From positions 28,415,354 through 28,479,353 of the forward strand of contig NC_069126.1 in NCBI RefSeq assembly GCF_026914265.1: a stretch of 64,000 nucleotides of DNA, written 5' to 3'. Under the pieces are notes generated by a model. It saw only the letters and a program-made list of their open reading frames with translations, was not told the DNA's origin and did no database searches. Shown piece by piece: positions 53,231 to 64,000 of the stretch. Both the position numbers and the translations under genes were made by a program. This DNA is from Mya arenaria (lineage: Eukaryota; Mollusca; Bivalvia; Myida; Myidae). Numbering within the stretch: the first letter of the stretch is position 1; each line of letters starts with the position of its first letter.

Positions 53231-54538
53231 TTATCTAACTGAAATATACTTACATAAAACATTAATTGTAGAAGTCGAGCATTTCGTTTTCATTTTCCTT
53301 GTGTTTTTGTAATACTCTTTAAACTCAACGCAACAATATATACTCAAAGTGTTGTCATATCGGCTGAAAGGTTTTTCTAGGATTGTTTCAGCATTAACTG
53401 TTTTTATCGCCTTCAGATTTTGAAAAGCTGTTGCTTGTATTGTAAGATGTTGAATTGTACATGAAGTAGAGTCTTGGCTCTGGTCTGGCATTGAAGGTTT
53501 GATATAAAATAGTTGCATTTTTCCCTTCTTTAATTGAGTCCGGCAATGTTATTGTAGGAATCGATGGTTTTCCTATAAGTAAAGATATGCTTGTAAATTT
53601 ATGTTCGTATTAGTGTGACAATTGCGCTTTTTATCAGTTTTCTCATCTCATAATATTGCATTACCATTTTTGATTTACTGGTATGTCTTTTCAAGTTGTA
53701 ATAAATACTGTTGATATCGAAATATGCCTCGGTCTTAATCGGTCAAAGGAATCATTTAAACAATTATGACTCTCTACATAATTATAATAACGTCGTATCA
53801 AGAAATTTGCCTAAAAGCAGTCTGCCAAGATTCACCGTCACGATTAATTGAAAAATAATATTACAAATGACAATGTCGCCAAATAGTTTTGTCTTTTGAG
53901 TAGAAACACTTACTTAAAACTAATGCATTTTGTGATGTTTGTTTGTTTAAAAACTCGTGGCCTTATACCTTTGCTTTCTCTTTTCGATATGAGTTTAAAC
54001 ATCGCTACATTACACTGTTTCTGTTTCTTTGTTTTCCTTATCATATACTGTAACAGTATTTTCTTGTTTTACAATATGATTGATTTAAAACCACTTTCGC
54101 AGAACGATAAGAGTGATTGATACTGTTTCAGGGTGTTGGCCATCTCTAGTAGCCTCGCAAGTAACTGTATGATCTGTCTCTTCTTCACTCGGCATGTAGT
54201 CATAAACTGCTCGATACCATGGAGAGCCGTCCATGTTACCATTGGGTACCTTTCGACCATTTTGCTTGAGTATCAATTCCATGTCCTTCAACACATTATT
54301 ATTTAACTCTAATACAGTTTATGGTATCACCAAAAATTCGCAAAGTATTAGTATGGTTCCTTAGGTTTAAATAAATTTTGGTAGAATCGTCTTAACGTAT
54401 AAACATCAAAATTGTGTTCGCGAATTGCATTCAACTGAAAAAATACACTTATTTATTCAGTGCCATGCGATGGTAACCCTCTATTTATCATGAAGATCGG
54501 TTCAGTCTTCTTCATTATATGCAAATTATGCAGATGAA

Positions 54539-54540
<2 letters not shown>

Positions 54541-54570
<30 letters not shown>

Positions 54571-54572
54571 TT
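54541..54572. repeat. (AT)n microsatellite
   Basis: A short AT dinucleotide run within the gene B intron between the two Ig2 halves. Confidence 0.9.
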
Positions 54573-54828
54573 ATTTTCCTAATTTTGCGTTTACTGTTAT
54601 GGATTTTTGTTTGCAATTCCTTTCAACGATAGTGGCATATCTTTAAAATGCTTTTGAATTAATATAAAAAACGAAAATTGTGTACCGTGTCTTTCTTGCT
54701 GATTCCAAACACAAAACATTCCACTTTCATGTAGACGCCAACCGTTCCGACCAGGCATTTTTCACAACCCAACTCTGGGATTGAAACGTTGTCAGGAAAT
54801 TGGGGAATTGCTGAAAGGACATTTGGCT

Positions 54829-56555
54829 CTTAAATGTAAAAAAGCGATTACACAATGAATAAATCACAACTTACATTTCAAATAAGTGCATAATTGTTAT
54901 GTCGCTACACCTTTATCATATCTTGGTCAGAAAGGAAAATTAAAAAAAAAACACATCAAAGTTCTGTTCAGTCAAAAGCAAACATCTTCGCACAGATTCA
55001 TCCTTTGGGAAAAAAACCCTGTGAAGCTTCATTTTCATTTTCAGATTTGCTCTTTCAAAAAATGAGCAATAACAATGAAAATGTATGATGTAACACATAA
55101 TGAATTATATCAATTGTAGCTATTTCAGTTCAGTGTCAAACTATCAGATATGGTATTCTTTTCCTTTTCATTATTCTTTAACAATGAAACTTATATTTGC
55201 GTTATTAATTTGGAAACTCGCAATGTGTATAGGTTATTTCTTATCTTGAGATATATATGGTAGTTAAACGTTCAAGCCTAGCGTTAATGACACTGTATAT
55301 AATGGTTGAAAGCATTGTCTTTACTGACAAGGCAAAACCCCATTCAACCGAAAATATTTCGCCCCTACCGCTGTTTGATGCACACGTAAGAACTTGACAC
55401 AATTGACTACATTTAGTTATTTTTGGCCTTTGTTTGGACACATTGTTTCCGTCTCTGTTTATATTAGTTAAATAAATTGCCGCTGATGTTATTGATAAGT
55501 ATTAACTCAACCGCAATTAAGAATATGTTGTTAGTCGCTTGTTTTTCAAAGAACTCTTACAAAGGTGTAGTCTCTGATAACTGACAACCACGGTAGTGTT
55601 GTAGAATCCATAAAAATGATGTTGAACGTCAATTAAAAACAGTTTCAGACAAGTCACATAACTGAAAAATAATCTTAAGACTAACAATATAAAGTCAATT
55701 GTTTTATGATAAGTTGTCAGGCAAAAATAAATGTTGATTTGTTCTTCTTGACTAAGAACGAGTGTTCATGCAAAGCCCTTGCTTTTTTGTGTTTTTGTTG
55801 TGACTAATGCATCATCAGTCTAACTCCAAACGACATTAAAACAAACGTGTGATCCAAGGCCACCCGAAAATACATCTGACCCTACCGTGTGTATATTAAA
55901 TTGTATTTTTTTTTGAAGAATACTGAAAAGAAAATGTAGTTTAAAACCGTTACGGTTTCACGCCAAGATGGAATTTTAAAATCAAATATCAGCTTATATG
56001 TTTGTTAAAAACATTTATTAAGTCGTAAAATCGACAGGTTAAACTAAACAATGTATACAAACGACTTACTTTCTTGTTTTAGTAGTTGATAAACAAGGAT
56101 AAGGTCGCTTAAACAAGTTCATTGATAGCTTGTGTCAATTAGTTAGAAGCATAAAAGAGATACCAAGTCATATATCTAGCTCGTTTCCATGCATTATTTT
56201 GAAAGCAAAGTAAAACAGATTCGTTAAAATCCCGCACATTGAATGTCGTATATTTGCCGATTTTATGGAAGCCATAACAAAACAATACTTATACGTTTAG
56301 GTAAAGACTTATATTATATATATTTAAGCAAATTTGTGCAGCAAAAGGATTTTTTTAGAGTAAATAACAAACCAACATGAATAAATTTTGAACGAGTTAT
56401 TTTTTTCCTTTCTGAATTTAACTCTTAAAAATACATTACAAATTTCTCTGAGAACCTGCACTTTGCAAACGTAAAGTGGGTTAACCAAATATAATAATTA
56501 TTAATTATAATTGCAGTTTCGTTTTGAGGATGATTAAAGTTTGGATTCGAATTAC
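54829..56555 (-). other. Gene B intron between V-like Ig and Ig2
   Basis: Counterpart of gene A intron 2. No exon recognised; ORFs at 54894-55088 and 55241-55441 have no support. Confidence 0.5.
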
Positions 56556-57673
56556 CTTTCACTGAAACTAAAATCATCGGTGGTGAACACTGTATGCTTA
56601 CTAAAACCGCAGTGTATTCACCGCTATCATCAGTTGTGACGTTATGTATTGTCAATGTGACAGTGGCTTGTTGAACATCAATGTGAAAACGCTTCAAGCT
56701 GGTATTGATGCGAATCGGCGTGGTTTTGAGATATTTCCACCAACTGACTAAACTTGTATCATTCATTATATATTTGCTTGACAACTCCAGTCTCACATCG
56801 TCTCCTCGATTGATTTGTTCAGTATTCAAGAGCAGCAATGTCCCACATACTTCAAAGCAAATAGACTGAATTTACAAATGCAATAAATATCTTTCAATAT
56901 GCAATATCATTTACACTTTTAACACGAGCAATGATTACACAGTTAATGTCTAATCAACTGCTTGACTTTAATAAACATTAAACACTAAGCGATGTATCTA
57001 AGTTCTTAACAGCGACCTTTGTCTCTGTCTTTAAATAAGCGACGGTATTTTCCCAGGACAAATATACCCCCGTCTACAATACTTGATAAAGACAACGTAT
57101 ATAACAATTCATACATTTGAATGCATGTGTACCCTGTGTGAAATGTTTTAAACCAAGTGTGGCTACCAAAAACATATTTATTTATACCAGTATTTAAAGC
57201 AATATGCAGAAATGGATCGTTTTATACCTCGTTTTATACCCCTTTTTGACATTTTTAGTTTAAAGCATCATGCCAAGTGTAAGATAATATTTGACCTTGT
57301 GCATTTTACACTGAGATGAGGGCCGCCATTATGTGCTCTTCTTTACATGTCACAATATGCCATTATATTTGTAGTCGATGCAAAGTACTAAGTCATATTT
57401 CCCTCTCAGGGCATATAAACGATAATATCCATTCCTGCTTGTTACGTTTCTCATGATTATGATTTCTACAGTTTGATATAAATACAATATGCCGTCGTCA
57501 AATATGTCATTTCAAGAACCAAATGATAAATGACGATATAAAATAAACAATCTATTTCCACATTTTATGTTTTTCTTATCATAGAATAAAATGTTTGTCT
57601 TACCTTCACAATTAAGACTAGGTAGCAATAATAAAATGTAAACAGTTTCATAAATGGAAAACGTATATCCCAT

Positions 57674-58579
57674 ACTTTTAGCTTCGGAATTGACTGAAAT
57701 AACAATGAAGATACACGAACGCTGGAATCAAGTTGTACAGCCAATAAGAGATTAACCAGGAAGGCCTGATATTTCCTGCTACTTACGACACTTGATATGA
57801 AGAGCATGAACGTATATTCGTAATATGAGTTTAACTAATCGAAATATTAATATAAAATTACCGGCTTTGAAATGTTCCCTTTTTTTCTAAGCATGAACCA
57901 ATGAGCAACAGTTTAATGCACCCTCTTGAAAGCTTTTCATTTCCGTATTCCCTTACAAAAATATATCAACAAATCTGATAGTTTTGTTCTCAAGTATGTT
58001 GATTTCAACCAACACAACCCAAACAAACATTCAAATATTGACTTTTTTTTCGATGTTGACAAATTCTTAAAAAATTGAAACTTTTGATTTTGATGTTATA
58101 AATACTCACCCAGAGCATCTGTCTATAATGTATTGTATATTGTGCCCGACCTCATACCTGTCTGCGAAATAAATGTTTTTACTTTCATTTATTTATTGTT
58201 TTTATTATTTTATTTATAAAAAAATAGTTTTTTGTCTGACCAAATCAACTTCAAATGTAAAACAACATTTTCAGGAAATCATATCAGAACAAAAGCTAAC
58301 GACGTGCCTTGAATAGTTATATTGTGTACTTTTATTTTTCCTCGCCGCTTAACCGGTAGTTATGGTAGTTATGGAACAACTGTTCAAACTTTAAGCATGG
58401 AAATGTAAAGATACTTAACCTTGGTGATGATTCTTGTAAAACAATTTATACTATGATAAATGCTACCCGCCAGAAGAAGCGTTTCTTATAGTACAGCACA
58501 ACTGAATTCAAGTTATCTAAATTTGACTTCATGTAGCTATATCACGATTGACATGAATGATAACTGCGTTGCAGGTGTT
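57674..58579. other. Upstream region of gene B
   Basis: Just upstream of the start codon the sequence matches the gene A 5' UTR (caattccgaagctaaaagt in both). No TATA box or other element can be defended. Confidence 0.45.
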
Positions 58580-59600
58580 TTTGTTATACAAGAATGATAA
58601 CTGCAGAGTTTAACTGCAGAGCTTCTGTTCTTTACACCAATATGATAACTGAGGCGCTTGTTATTTGTATACAATAATAATAATTGAGGCGCTCGTGCCT
58701 TTTAAAACAAGAATGATAACTGCAGTGCTTGTGTATTTTAAACAAAAACGATTACTGCGTTGCAGGTGTTTTTATACAAAATTGATAACTGCAGTGCTTG
58801 TGATTTTATACAAGAATAATAACTGTGCGCTTGTGCTTTTTATACAAGAAAGCTAACTGAGGCGCTTGTACCTTTTATACCAGACTAATAACTGCGTGTT
58901 TGTATTTTAATACAATAATGAAAACTGCAGTGTTTGTGATTCTTATACAAGAATGAAAACTGCGTGTGTGTGATTTTTATCAAAGAATAATAGCTGTAGG
59001 GCATGTGTTCTTTTATACAAGAATGATAATTGCAGTGCTTGTGTATTTTAAACAAAACTGATAAATGCGTTGCTTATGGGGGTTTTTTTTATACAAAAAT
59101 GGTTACTGCGTTGCAGGTGTTTTTATACAAAATTGATAACTGCAGTGCTTGTGATTTTATACAAGAATAATAACTGTGCGCTTGTGCTTTTTATACAAGA
59201 AAGCTAACTGAGGCGCTTGTACCTTTTATCCAGACTAATAACTGCGTGTTTGTATTTTAATACAATAATGAAAACTGCAGTGCTTGTGATTCTTATACAA
59301 GAATGAAAACTGCGTGTGTGTGATTTTTATCAAAGAATAATAGCTGTAGGGCATGTGTTCTTTTATACAAGAATGATAATTGCAGTACTTGTGTATTTTA
59401 AACAAAACTGATAACTGCGTTGCTTATGGGTTTTTTTTATACAAGAATGATTACTGCGTTGCAGGTGTTTTTAATACGATAATGATCACTGTGGTGTTTG
59501 TGCCTTTTTACAAGAGTAATAACTGCAGTGAGTGTGCTTTTCAACAAGAAAGACTACAGCAGTGCCGTTGATTTTAATACACAATAAACTACAGTGCGTG
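58580..59600. repeat. 33-bp minisatellite upstream of gene B, with 351-bp higher-order duplication
   Basis: About 30 copies of a unit containing gataactgcagtgcttgtg and ttttatacaagaat. The segment starting ttactgcgttgcaggt recurs at 58752 and 59103, 351 bases apart, with near-identical following sequence. On the other strand the unit matches the array at 7780-8565 upstream of gene A. Confidence 0.9.
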
Positions 59601-59690
59601 TTAGGCCAAAACAAGCAAGTAATAATTCGAGCCCTAGATATATTGTTTACACGTCCTCTCAAGATGAAAACCAGGCATGCATGTACAGTT

Positions 59691-59770
59691 TGCGGCGTAG
59701 CGGCCTGGCGGCGTAAAGTAAGCGGCGTAGCGGCGTGAAGTTAGCGGCCTAGCGGCGTGAAGTTAGTGGC
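59691..59770. repeat. GC-rich 22-bp tandem repeat
   Basis: Three or so copies built from agcggcgtagcggcgtgaag, strikingly GC-rich for this AT-rich window. Confidence 0.8.
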
Positions 59771-60087
59771 TTATAGGTGATCTCTATTTCAAACCAATTG
59801 TGCATGCGTGTTCTTGGAAAACAATGATAAATAAATGTGGTTGTGTTTTTTTTATAAATAAACATTCTGAAGCGATCAACAAGTTAGTGACCAAAATTGT
59901 TTTCTATTTCGAGGCATAATTATACGCGTGTTCGTCAAAACGCAATAATAATTAATAATTATTATGCACAAATAATCACTTGCAAGCGAGTATCAACAAT
60001 TTCAAAAAAGTCGATTAAGCAGTCCAACGGCCAGTAAAATGAACAACAAAGCACCTTTTACATCAATAACTCTACAAATTAACTATT

Positions 60088-60733
60088 TAAGGTATCTACC
60101 AAACCTTTTAACGCCTTTGAAAATTTCTTATGATCGTCTTTGTTGCCAACAGTTATGTTAAGGCAGTTACCTGATTTTCGTTGTAGAGGTATATTCAAAG
60201 GCTTTCTTATCACCTTTGCATAAAGCAATGCCATTGAACAAATGCAGAACTCAGCAGGCCATTTGAGGAATTCAAAAGCACCTTTCTGTCCCCAAAATGT
60301 CCATATCCAAATGGTGTCTTCAATTATAAGTACGGAATGCTTACAAACAATACCTGAGTCATGGTCTGGTGTTAGATTTAAGAAAACAAAGTTGCCTTCT
60401 GAGCTGGTAACTGCATGCCGAAACCGATTGATTGATCGTAAGTCAATTTTAAAGTGAATATTTCGTTTTCAGCATCAGTGTTACGAATTTTACTTTCTGA
60501 CGTTTTGATCCCTGATCGATTGTCGGCACTCCCTAGACTTTGCTGGTCAGCAATGTTTAAGTCTAAACGAAGTGACAATTGCTTGTCCTCAGGTTGTTTT
60601 CCTGGTATTAAATAGTCATTTTCTTTTGTAACCGGCAAAAGTCACCCTTTTGTACATTGTATTTAAACATCTATTCACAAAATATATAATTGTAATTGCA
60701 AATAGAACTACTGGTCGTGTGGTTTTGTTCATC
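60088..60733 (-). pseudogene. Truncated copy of the 821-aa multipass protein gene (5' part)
   Basis: On the minus strand it begins with the same acceptor and ATG context as the intact gene (tttcagaacgatgaac). It covers the signal peptide and ectodomain to about the KALKSLVDE region, where the segmental duplication ends. Frameshifts occur near 60450 and 60640, and an extra segment (LSLRLDLNIADQ) is present near 60550 that the intact gene lacks. All TM helices beyond the signal are missing. Confidence 0.82.
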
Positions 60734-62597
60734 GTTCTGAAATTAAAAAGAATATTTTTTGAGTATCATAATATATTTTGGTGCAAATCATAGGTGCTTT
60801 TAACAAACTGAGTATATAAAAATTACAGTTCAAATTTAAAAACGATATTGAGACGTTTCCTGTGAATTAAACATGAAGTCTATCTCTATGAAGAGGATGT
60901 CTAATTACAAAAGCTGTAGTAAAGATTCCAAATTTGTTTGTGAAACAATTTGAACTCATTTACTTTCAAAGCTTTACACTGCTTGCTTTGATTTGTTTTA
61001 ATTTTTATTGTTTAATTAATTGCGAACATGATGTTAAACACTTGTAATTGCACATCAAGACAAGGGGTTTACATGATTGAAATAAGTTTGTAGCGGCTTG
61101 ACCTATTAGAATATCATTAACCTAAAGCCGATATATGGTAACACATTGGTTTAGAAATAAATATATTTTCACTTTCTGCATTATTGGATTAGTTTAAGTT
61201 TAATTTCGAGAATGTACTAAAAGGAATATGGTTGAAAAATTTGTAACATTTGGATATATAAGCTAATGTGTTGTGTAAATAAAGAAGTTTAAATCATAAA
61301 TAATGTATTGAAAAATACGTATCGCTTTGTGATTCAATAATATTGAAATATATCGAAGAGCCCTTTTTTGTAATGCATATTCAATTGATGTTTCATTTTT
61401 ACTTTGAATGTCATATGTGTAGAGATATCATAATTAAATATGCATCACGTTACTTTGTTAATCGCCACAGCTATTTCAAATCAGAACAACAAATGAGTTG
61501 CAAACCAAACCTGTTAAAGCTCTTCCTTTTGTGTAAAACAATTTTAATTACTCATAATCCATGAGCATTTACAAATGTATACACTGTCTAATACCGATCC
61601 TTCATCTGTTCATACTAATTTTGAAAATTTGTGTTTGTGTATTGCTTGAGTAGTTCAGTTCAAGCCACATGCTCTTACTGAGCCTTCATATTAAAATAAA
61701 TCTTAAAGAGCTTGAAACTATTGCGATAACTTGACACTTGAAACAAAAGTCCACACGAACTCGAACCAAGAAGGAAGCATATTGTAACTCCTCAAGTATT
61801 GCATAATTATTAAACTAAATTTAAGATGCACTCTCACTCCCAAATAAGATTTACCACAATTAATACAATTGTTTTTATATACAAAAAAGAATGAATAAAT
61901 GTCAAAATCATTGGTTCTTATGAAGAATGCCGAGTTTAATTTGAATGAAATGTGCAGATAACATGATAGTTCTACCTTATAAGACTATAGCAAATCACAG
62001 AAAATATTTTAGCTTTCACCAATCTTTTAATAATTTTGTGTTTTCAGCTATTTAATACACGGTTATAATATTGTTAATAGTAATAATTATTATTTTCCAT
62101 AAGTGCATTATTTAGTAAGTAGTAAAAGGTGTATCACTCAAAATTTATGTTTGTTATACATGGGTATGTATAGATTTTGATTAAGAGTGTCACTTTAAGG
62201 GAAACTAAGAATGAACTGCAATTCATAAATAAGGAAAATAATTGAGATAAAGTAACACCGGTTTAATTTCTATGTAAAATAGTGCATGATTTAAACATAA
62301 AATAAAATGGACACGGGATATCACTTAAGATTTTATGCAATCTAATGACATTTTAATTGATTTTACATTTAATAAAAAAGTAATAGAAGAGTGGTTTCGG
62401 TCAGATATGGATAACATTTCAACACGTGAACAATGAAGCATCGCCACTCATGAAAATAAGGCTATTACTGCTCACTTGATGAAACCAAATAGTCGATATT
62501 TTAATGAATCTAAAATTTGTCCTTTTCGATCATATTACATCAATACTACAATTAATATAATTATTAACATATCCAATTTTAGCAAACTGATTCTTTA

Positions 62598-62759
62598 ACA
62601 AAGCAACATATTATTATATGTTTGTTGTCCGGTTAGCGCAGTGGTTAGCGCATTCTCTTCTCACCAAGGCGACCCGGGTTCGATTCCCGGCCTGAGCGCA
62701 TGTGAGTTTGGTTTGTGGTCATCAAGCCTTCAACAAAACAACATATTAGTATATGTTTG
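62598..62759 (+). mobile_element. tRNA-derived SINE, 3'-truncated, flanked by direct repeats
   Basis: The head at 62624-62700 has an A box (tagcgcagtgg, 62634-62644) and a B box (ggttcgattcc, 62677-62687). The anticodon-loop region tctcacc resembles tRNA-Glu. The body stops after about 30 bases. Near-perfect 27-bp direct repeats (one or two mismatches) at 62598-62624 and 62733-62759 look like target-site duplications. Confidence 0.85.
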
Positions 62760-62958
62760 GTTGTCCGGTTAGCGCAGTGTTTAGCGCACTAGCTTTTCAC
62801 CGAGGCGACCCTGGTTCGATTCCCAGCATGGGCGCATGTGAGTTTGGCTAGTGGTCTCCAAGCCGGACAATTGTTTTCTTCGGGTACTCCGGTTTCCCCC
62901 ACAACACAATACCACACTCTCGCGCAACATCGTGCCAACGAGAATGACTTAGTTTAAG
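62760..62958 (+). mobile_element. tRNA-derived SINE, longer copy
   Basis: A second head in tandem (B box 62813-62823, anticodon-like tttcacc), followed by a body including cttcgggtactccggtttcc and ccacactctcgcgcaacatc. That body resembles the conserved central part of SINEs that I associate with bivalve genomes. The acceptor-stem ends do not pair as in a functional tRNA. Confidence 0.85.
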
Positions 62959-63499
62959 GTATCATATCTTTCTTCACAATCATTGTAAAATATATCATGT
63001 TTAAACTAGTATATGTTTTTCTTTGAAACTGAGTTCAGAAGATTCGTTCGTTACAGGACTATTTTCTTCTTAATATTCACGACTTGCTACAGACAAAATG
63101 AAACAACAGAACGAGTAAAACACTCAATCGATTTGCATTTCAAAACAACATGCCGAAAATTTGTACACTATAATATAATTATTTTTATCTTTAAATACTT
63201 TCCGTGTACAGCACACGACTTCATTTGTACCAGGTACAAAATGATACTTTAGTTTAACAGACCGAGTAAAGAAAAGAATCGTTTTAACTTCCGATACACC
63301 AGATCATACAAAACAAAGAAATAATAAATCACTTTCGATTTCTCTGTTTTCCATCAAAGCTACATACATGTCAAGAAGAAGTATTGGTAAAACCTCAACA
63401 CTGTACTTTACAGCTTTAACTCAACTATTGCAATATGTGAAATGATCAGTTTTAGACAACATTTTAAGGCGTTACGGGCATATATGCAGACTATAAATA

Positions 63500-63501
<2 letters not shown>

Positions 63502-63566
<65 letters not shown>
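63502..63566. repeat. (TA)n microsatellite
   Basis: An uninterrupted run of about 32 TA units inside copy 2 of the segmental duplication; absent from copy 1 at about 47300. Confidence 0.97.
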
Positions 63567-63567
<1 letters not shown>

Positions 63568-64000
63568 CCATACATATATTCTTTAAGTACGACCCCAAAA
63601 TTACATTTCAGCCAATGAAAAGGAGGGTTAAGTTATTCCTAAGATTGAAGAAAAATCATCATACATGAATTACAGAATTGCACAGTCCGCCTTGACAGTT
63701 CTTCCAAAATGACCTTTAAACTTTAAGGCTGTGATAAATTCTTAAATATCTACTCTCAATGTTAAATCAAGCAAGAGTAGATACCCAAGGTATCAACGTT
63801 TCAGGAATTATGACATGTGTTTTCTATTTGAAGTGAATTGAGCATGTGTTAACATATCTATCAGCCGTAAAAACTGAGAAATTTTACATATTGGAAATTC
63901 ATATGACGTAATGGTGTCGTCATATATTAGACTTTCAATGCGAGGCAGCTCATACACTGATAAACCGTATTGTCGAAATTATATTTTTCGTATGATCCCG

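Larger units (their letters stand above)
50065..57673 (-). pseudogene. Inverted paralog of gene A with splice, frame and tail lesions (gene B)
   Basis: Minus-strand exons: leader 57673-57604 (MGYTFSIYETVYILLLLP, 70 nt); V-like Ig 56849-56556; Ig2 halves 54828-54686 and 54285-54099; Ig3 53572-53254; Ig5 halves 52107-51973 and 51818-51693; TM 51216-51000; micro-exon 50532-50516; tail 50156-50065. The two Ig4 exons of gene A have no visible counterpart. Lesions: the donor after 54099 reads GA instead of GT; one extra A in the run at 53403-53407 shifts Ig3; Ig3's first Cys is Tyr; the micro-exon donor is AT; and the tail ends in TAA where gene 0 has Lys. The V-like, Ig5 and TM exons remain fully open. 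The tail has no tyrosine: YADL is deleted and the other two positions are His. Most likely a recent pseudogene, though a short-tailed product cannot be excluded if the splice changes are tolerated. Confidence 0.78.
60088..63853. repeat. Segmental duplication, copy 2
   Basis: Aligns in direct orientation with 44804-47454. It is longer because of the SINE pair (62598-62958), a long TA repeat and additional sequence around 61800-62200. With copy 1 it brackets gene B. Confidence 0.8.

Noticed and set aside
62624..62700. A functional tRNA-Glu gene
   Set aside because: A and B boxes are present, but the stems do not pair properly, a SINE body follows and the head is repeated in tandem.

Overview
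This is eukaryotic, AT-rich, intron-rich animal DNA with small GT-AG exons, many minisatellites, a tRNA-derived SINE and a lophotrochozoan-like aminergic GPCR. The repeat style suggests a bivalve mollusc; that is inference, and I cannot name the species.

The centrepiece is a cluster of paralogous immunoglobulin-superfamily receptors. Bases 136-2595 (+) carry only the cytoplasmic tail exons of a receptor (gene 0) whose ectodomain lies left of the window. The tail has four evenly spaced tyrosine motifs: YDNL, VEYACV, LIYADL and TTYVSI. Two fit the ITIM consensus and one the ITSM core. Bases 3721-4937 are a decayed partial copy (leader exon plus V-like exon). Bases 8849-18486 hold a complete 12-exon receptor (gene A). 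Its exons join in frame to 626 codons: leader, five Ig-like domains, one TM helix and a short tail with YADL and YDCV. Bases 57673-50065 (-) are an inverted paralog (gene B) with one Ig domain fewer, damaged splice sites, a 1-nt frameshift and a tail from which every tyrosine is gone. A leftover B tail exon sits at 48207-48103. A 17-nt micro-exon is shared by genes 0, A and B. Related minisatellites occupy equivalent places: a 25-bp unit in the tail introns of 0 and B, and a 33/67-bp unit upstream of the leader exons of A and B.

Between the convergent receptors lie a two-exon aminergic GPCR on the minus strand (40154-35936) with one in-frame TAG in TM1, and an intact single-exon gene (45403-42938, minus) for an unrecognised 821-aa multipass membrane protein with a secreted-type N-terminus. 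That gene has a decayed inverted copy at 22078-24137, containing a 19-bp minisatellite grown from its own coding sequence. A truncated copy lies at 60088-60733 within a direct segmental duplication (44804-47454 versus 60088-63853) that brackets gene B.

The remainder is intronic or intergenic DNA with trinucleotide arrays, a 44-bp minisatellite, a 160-bp MITE-like element, a perfect palindrome and a double SINE. No rRNA gene, ordinary tRNA gene or CRISPR array was seen.
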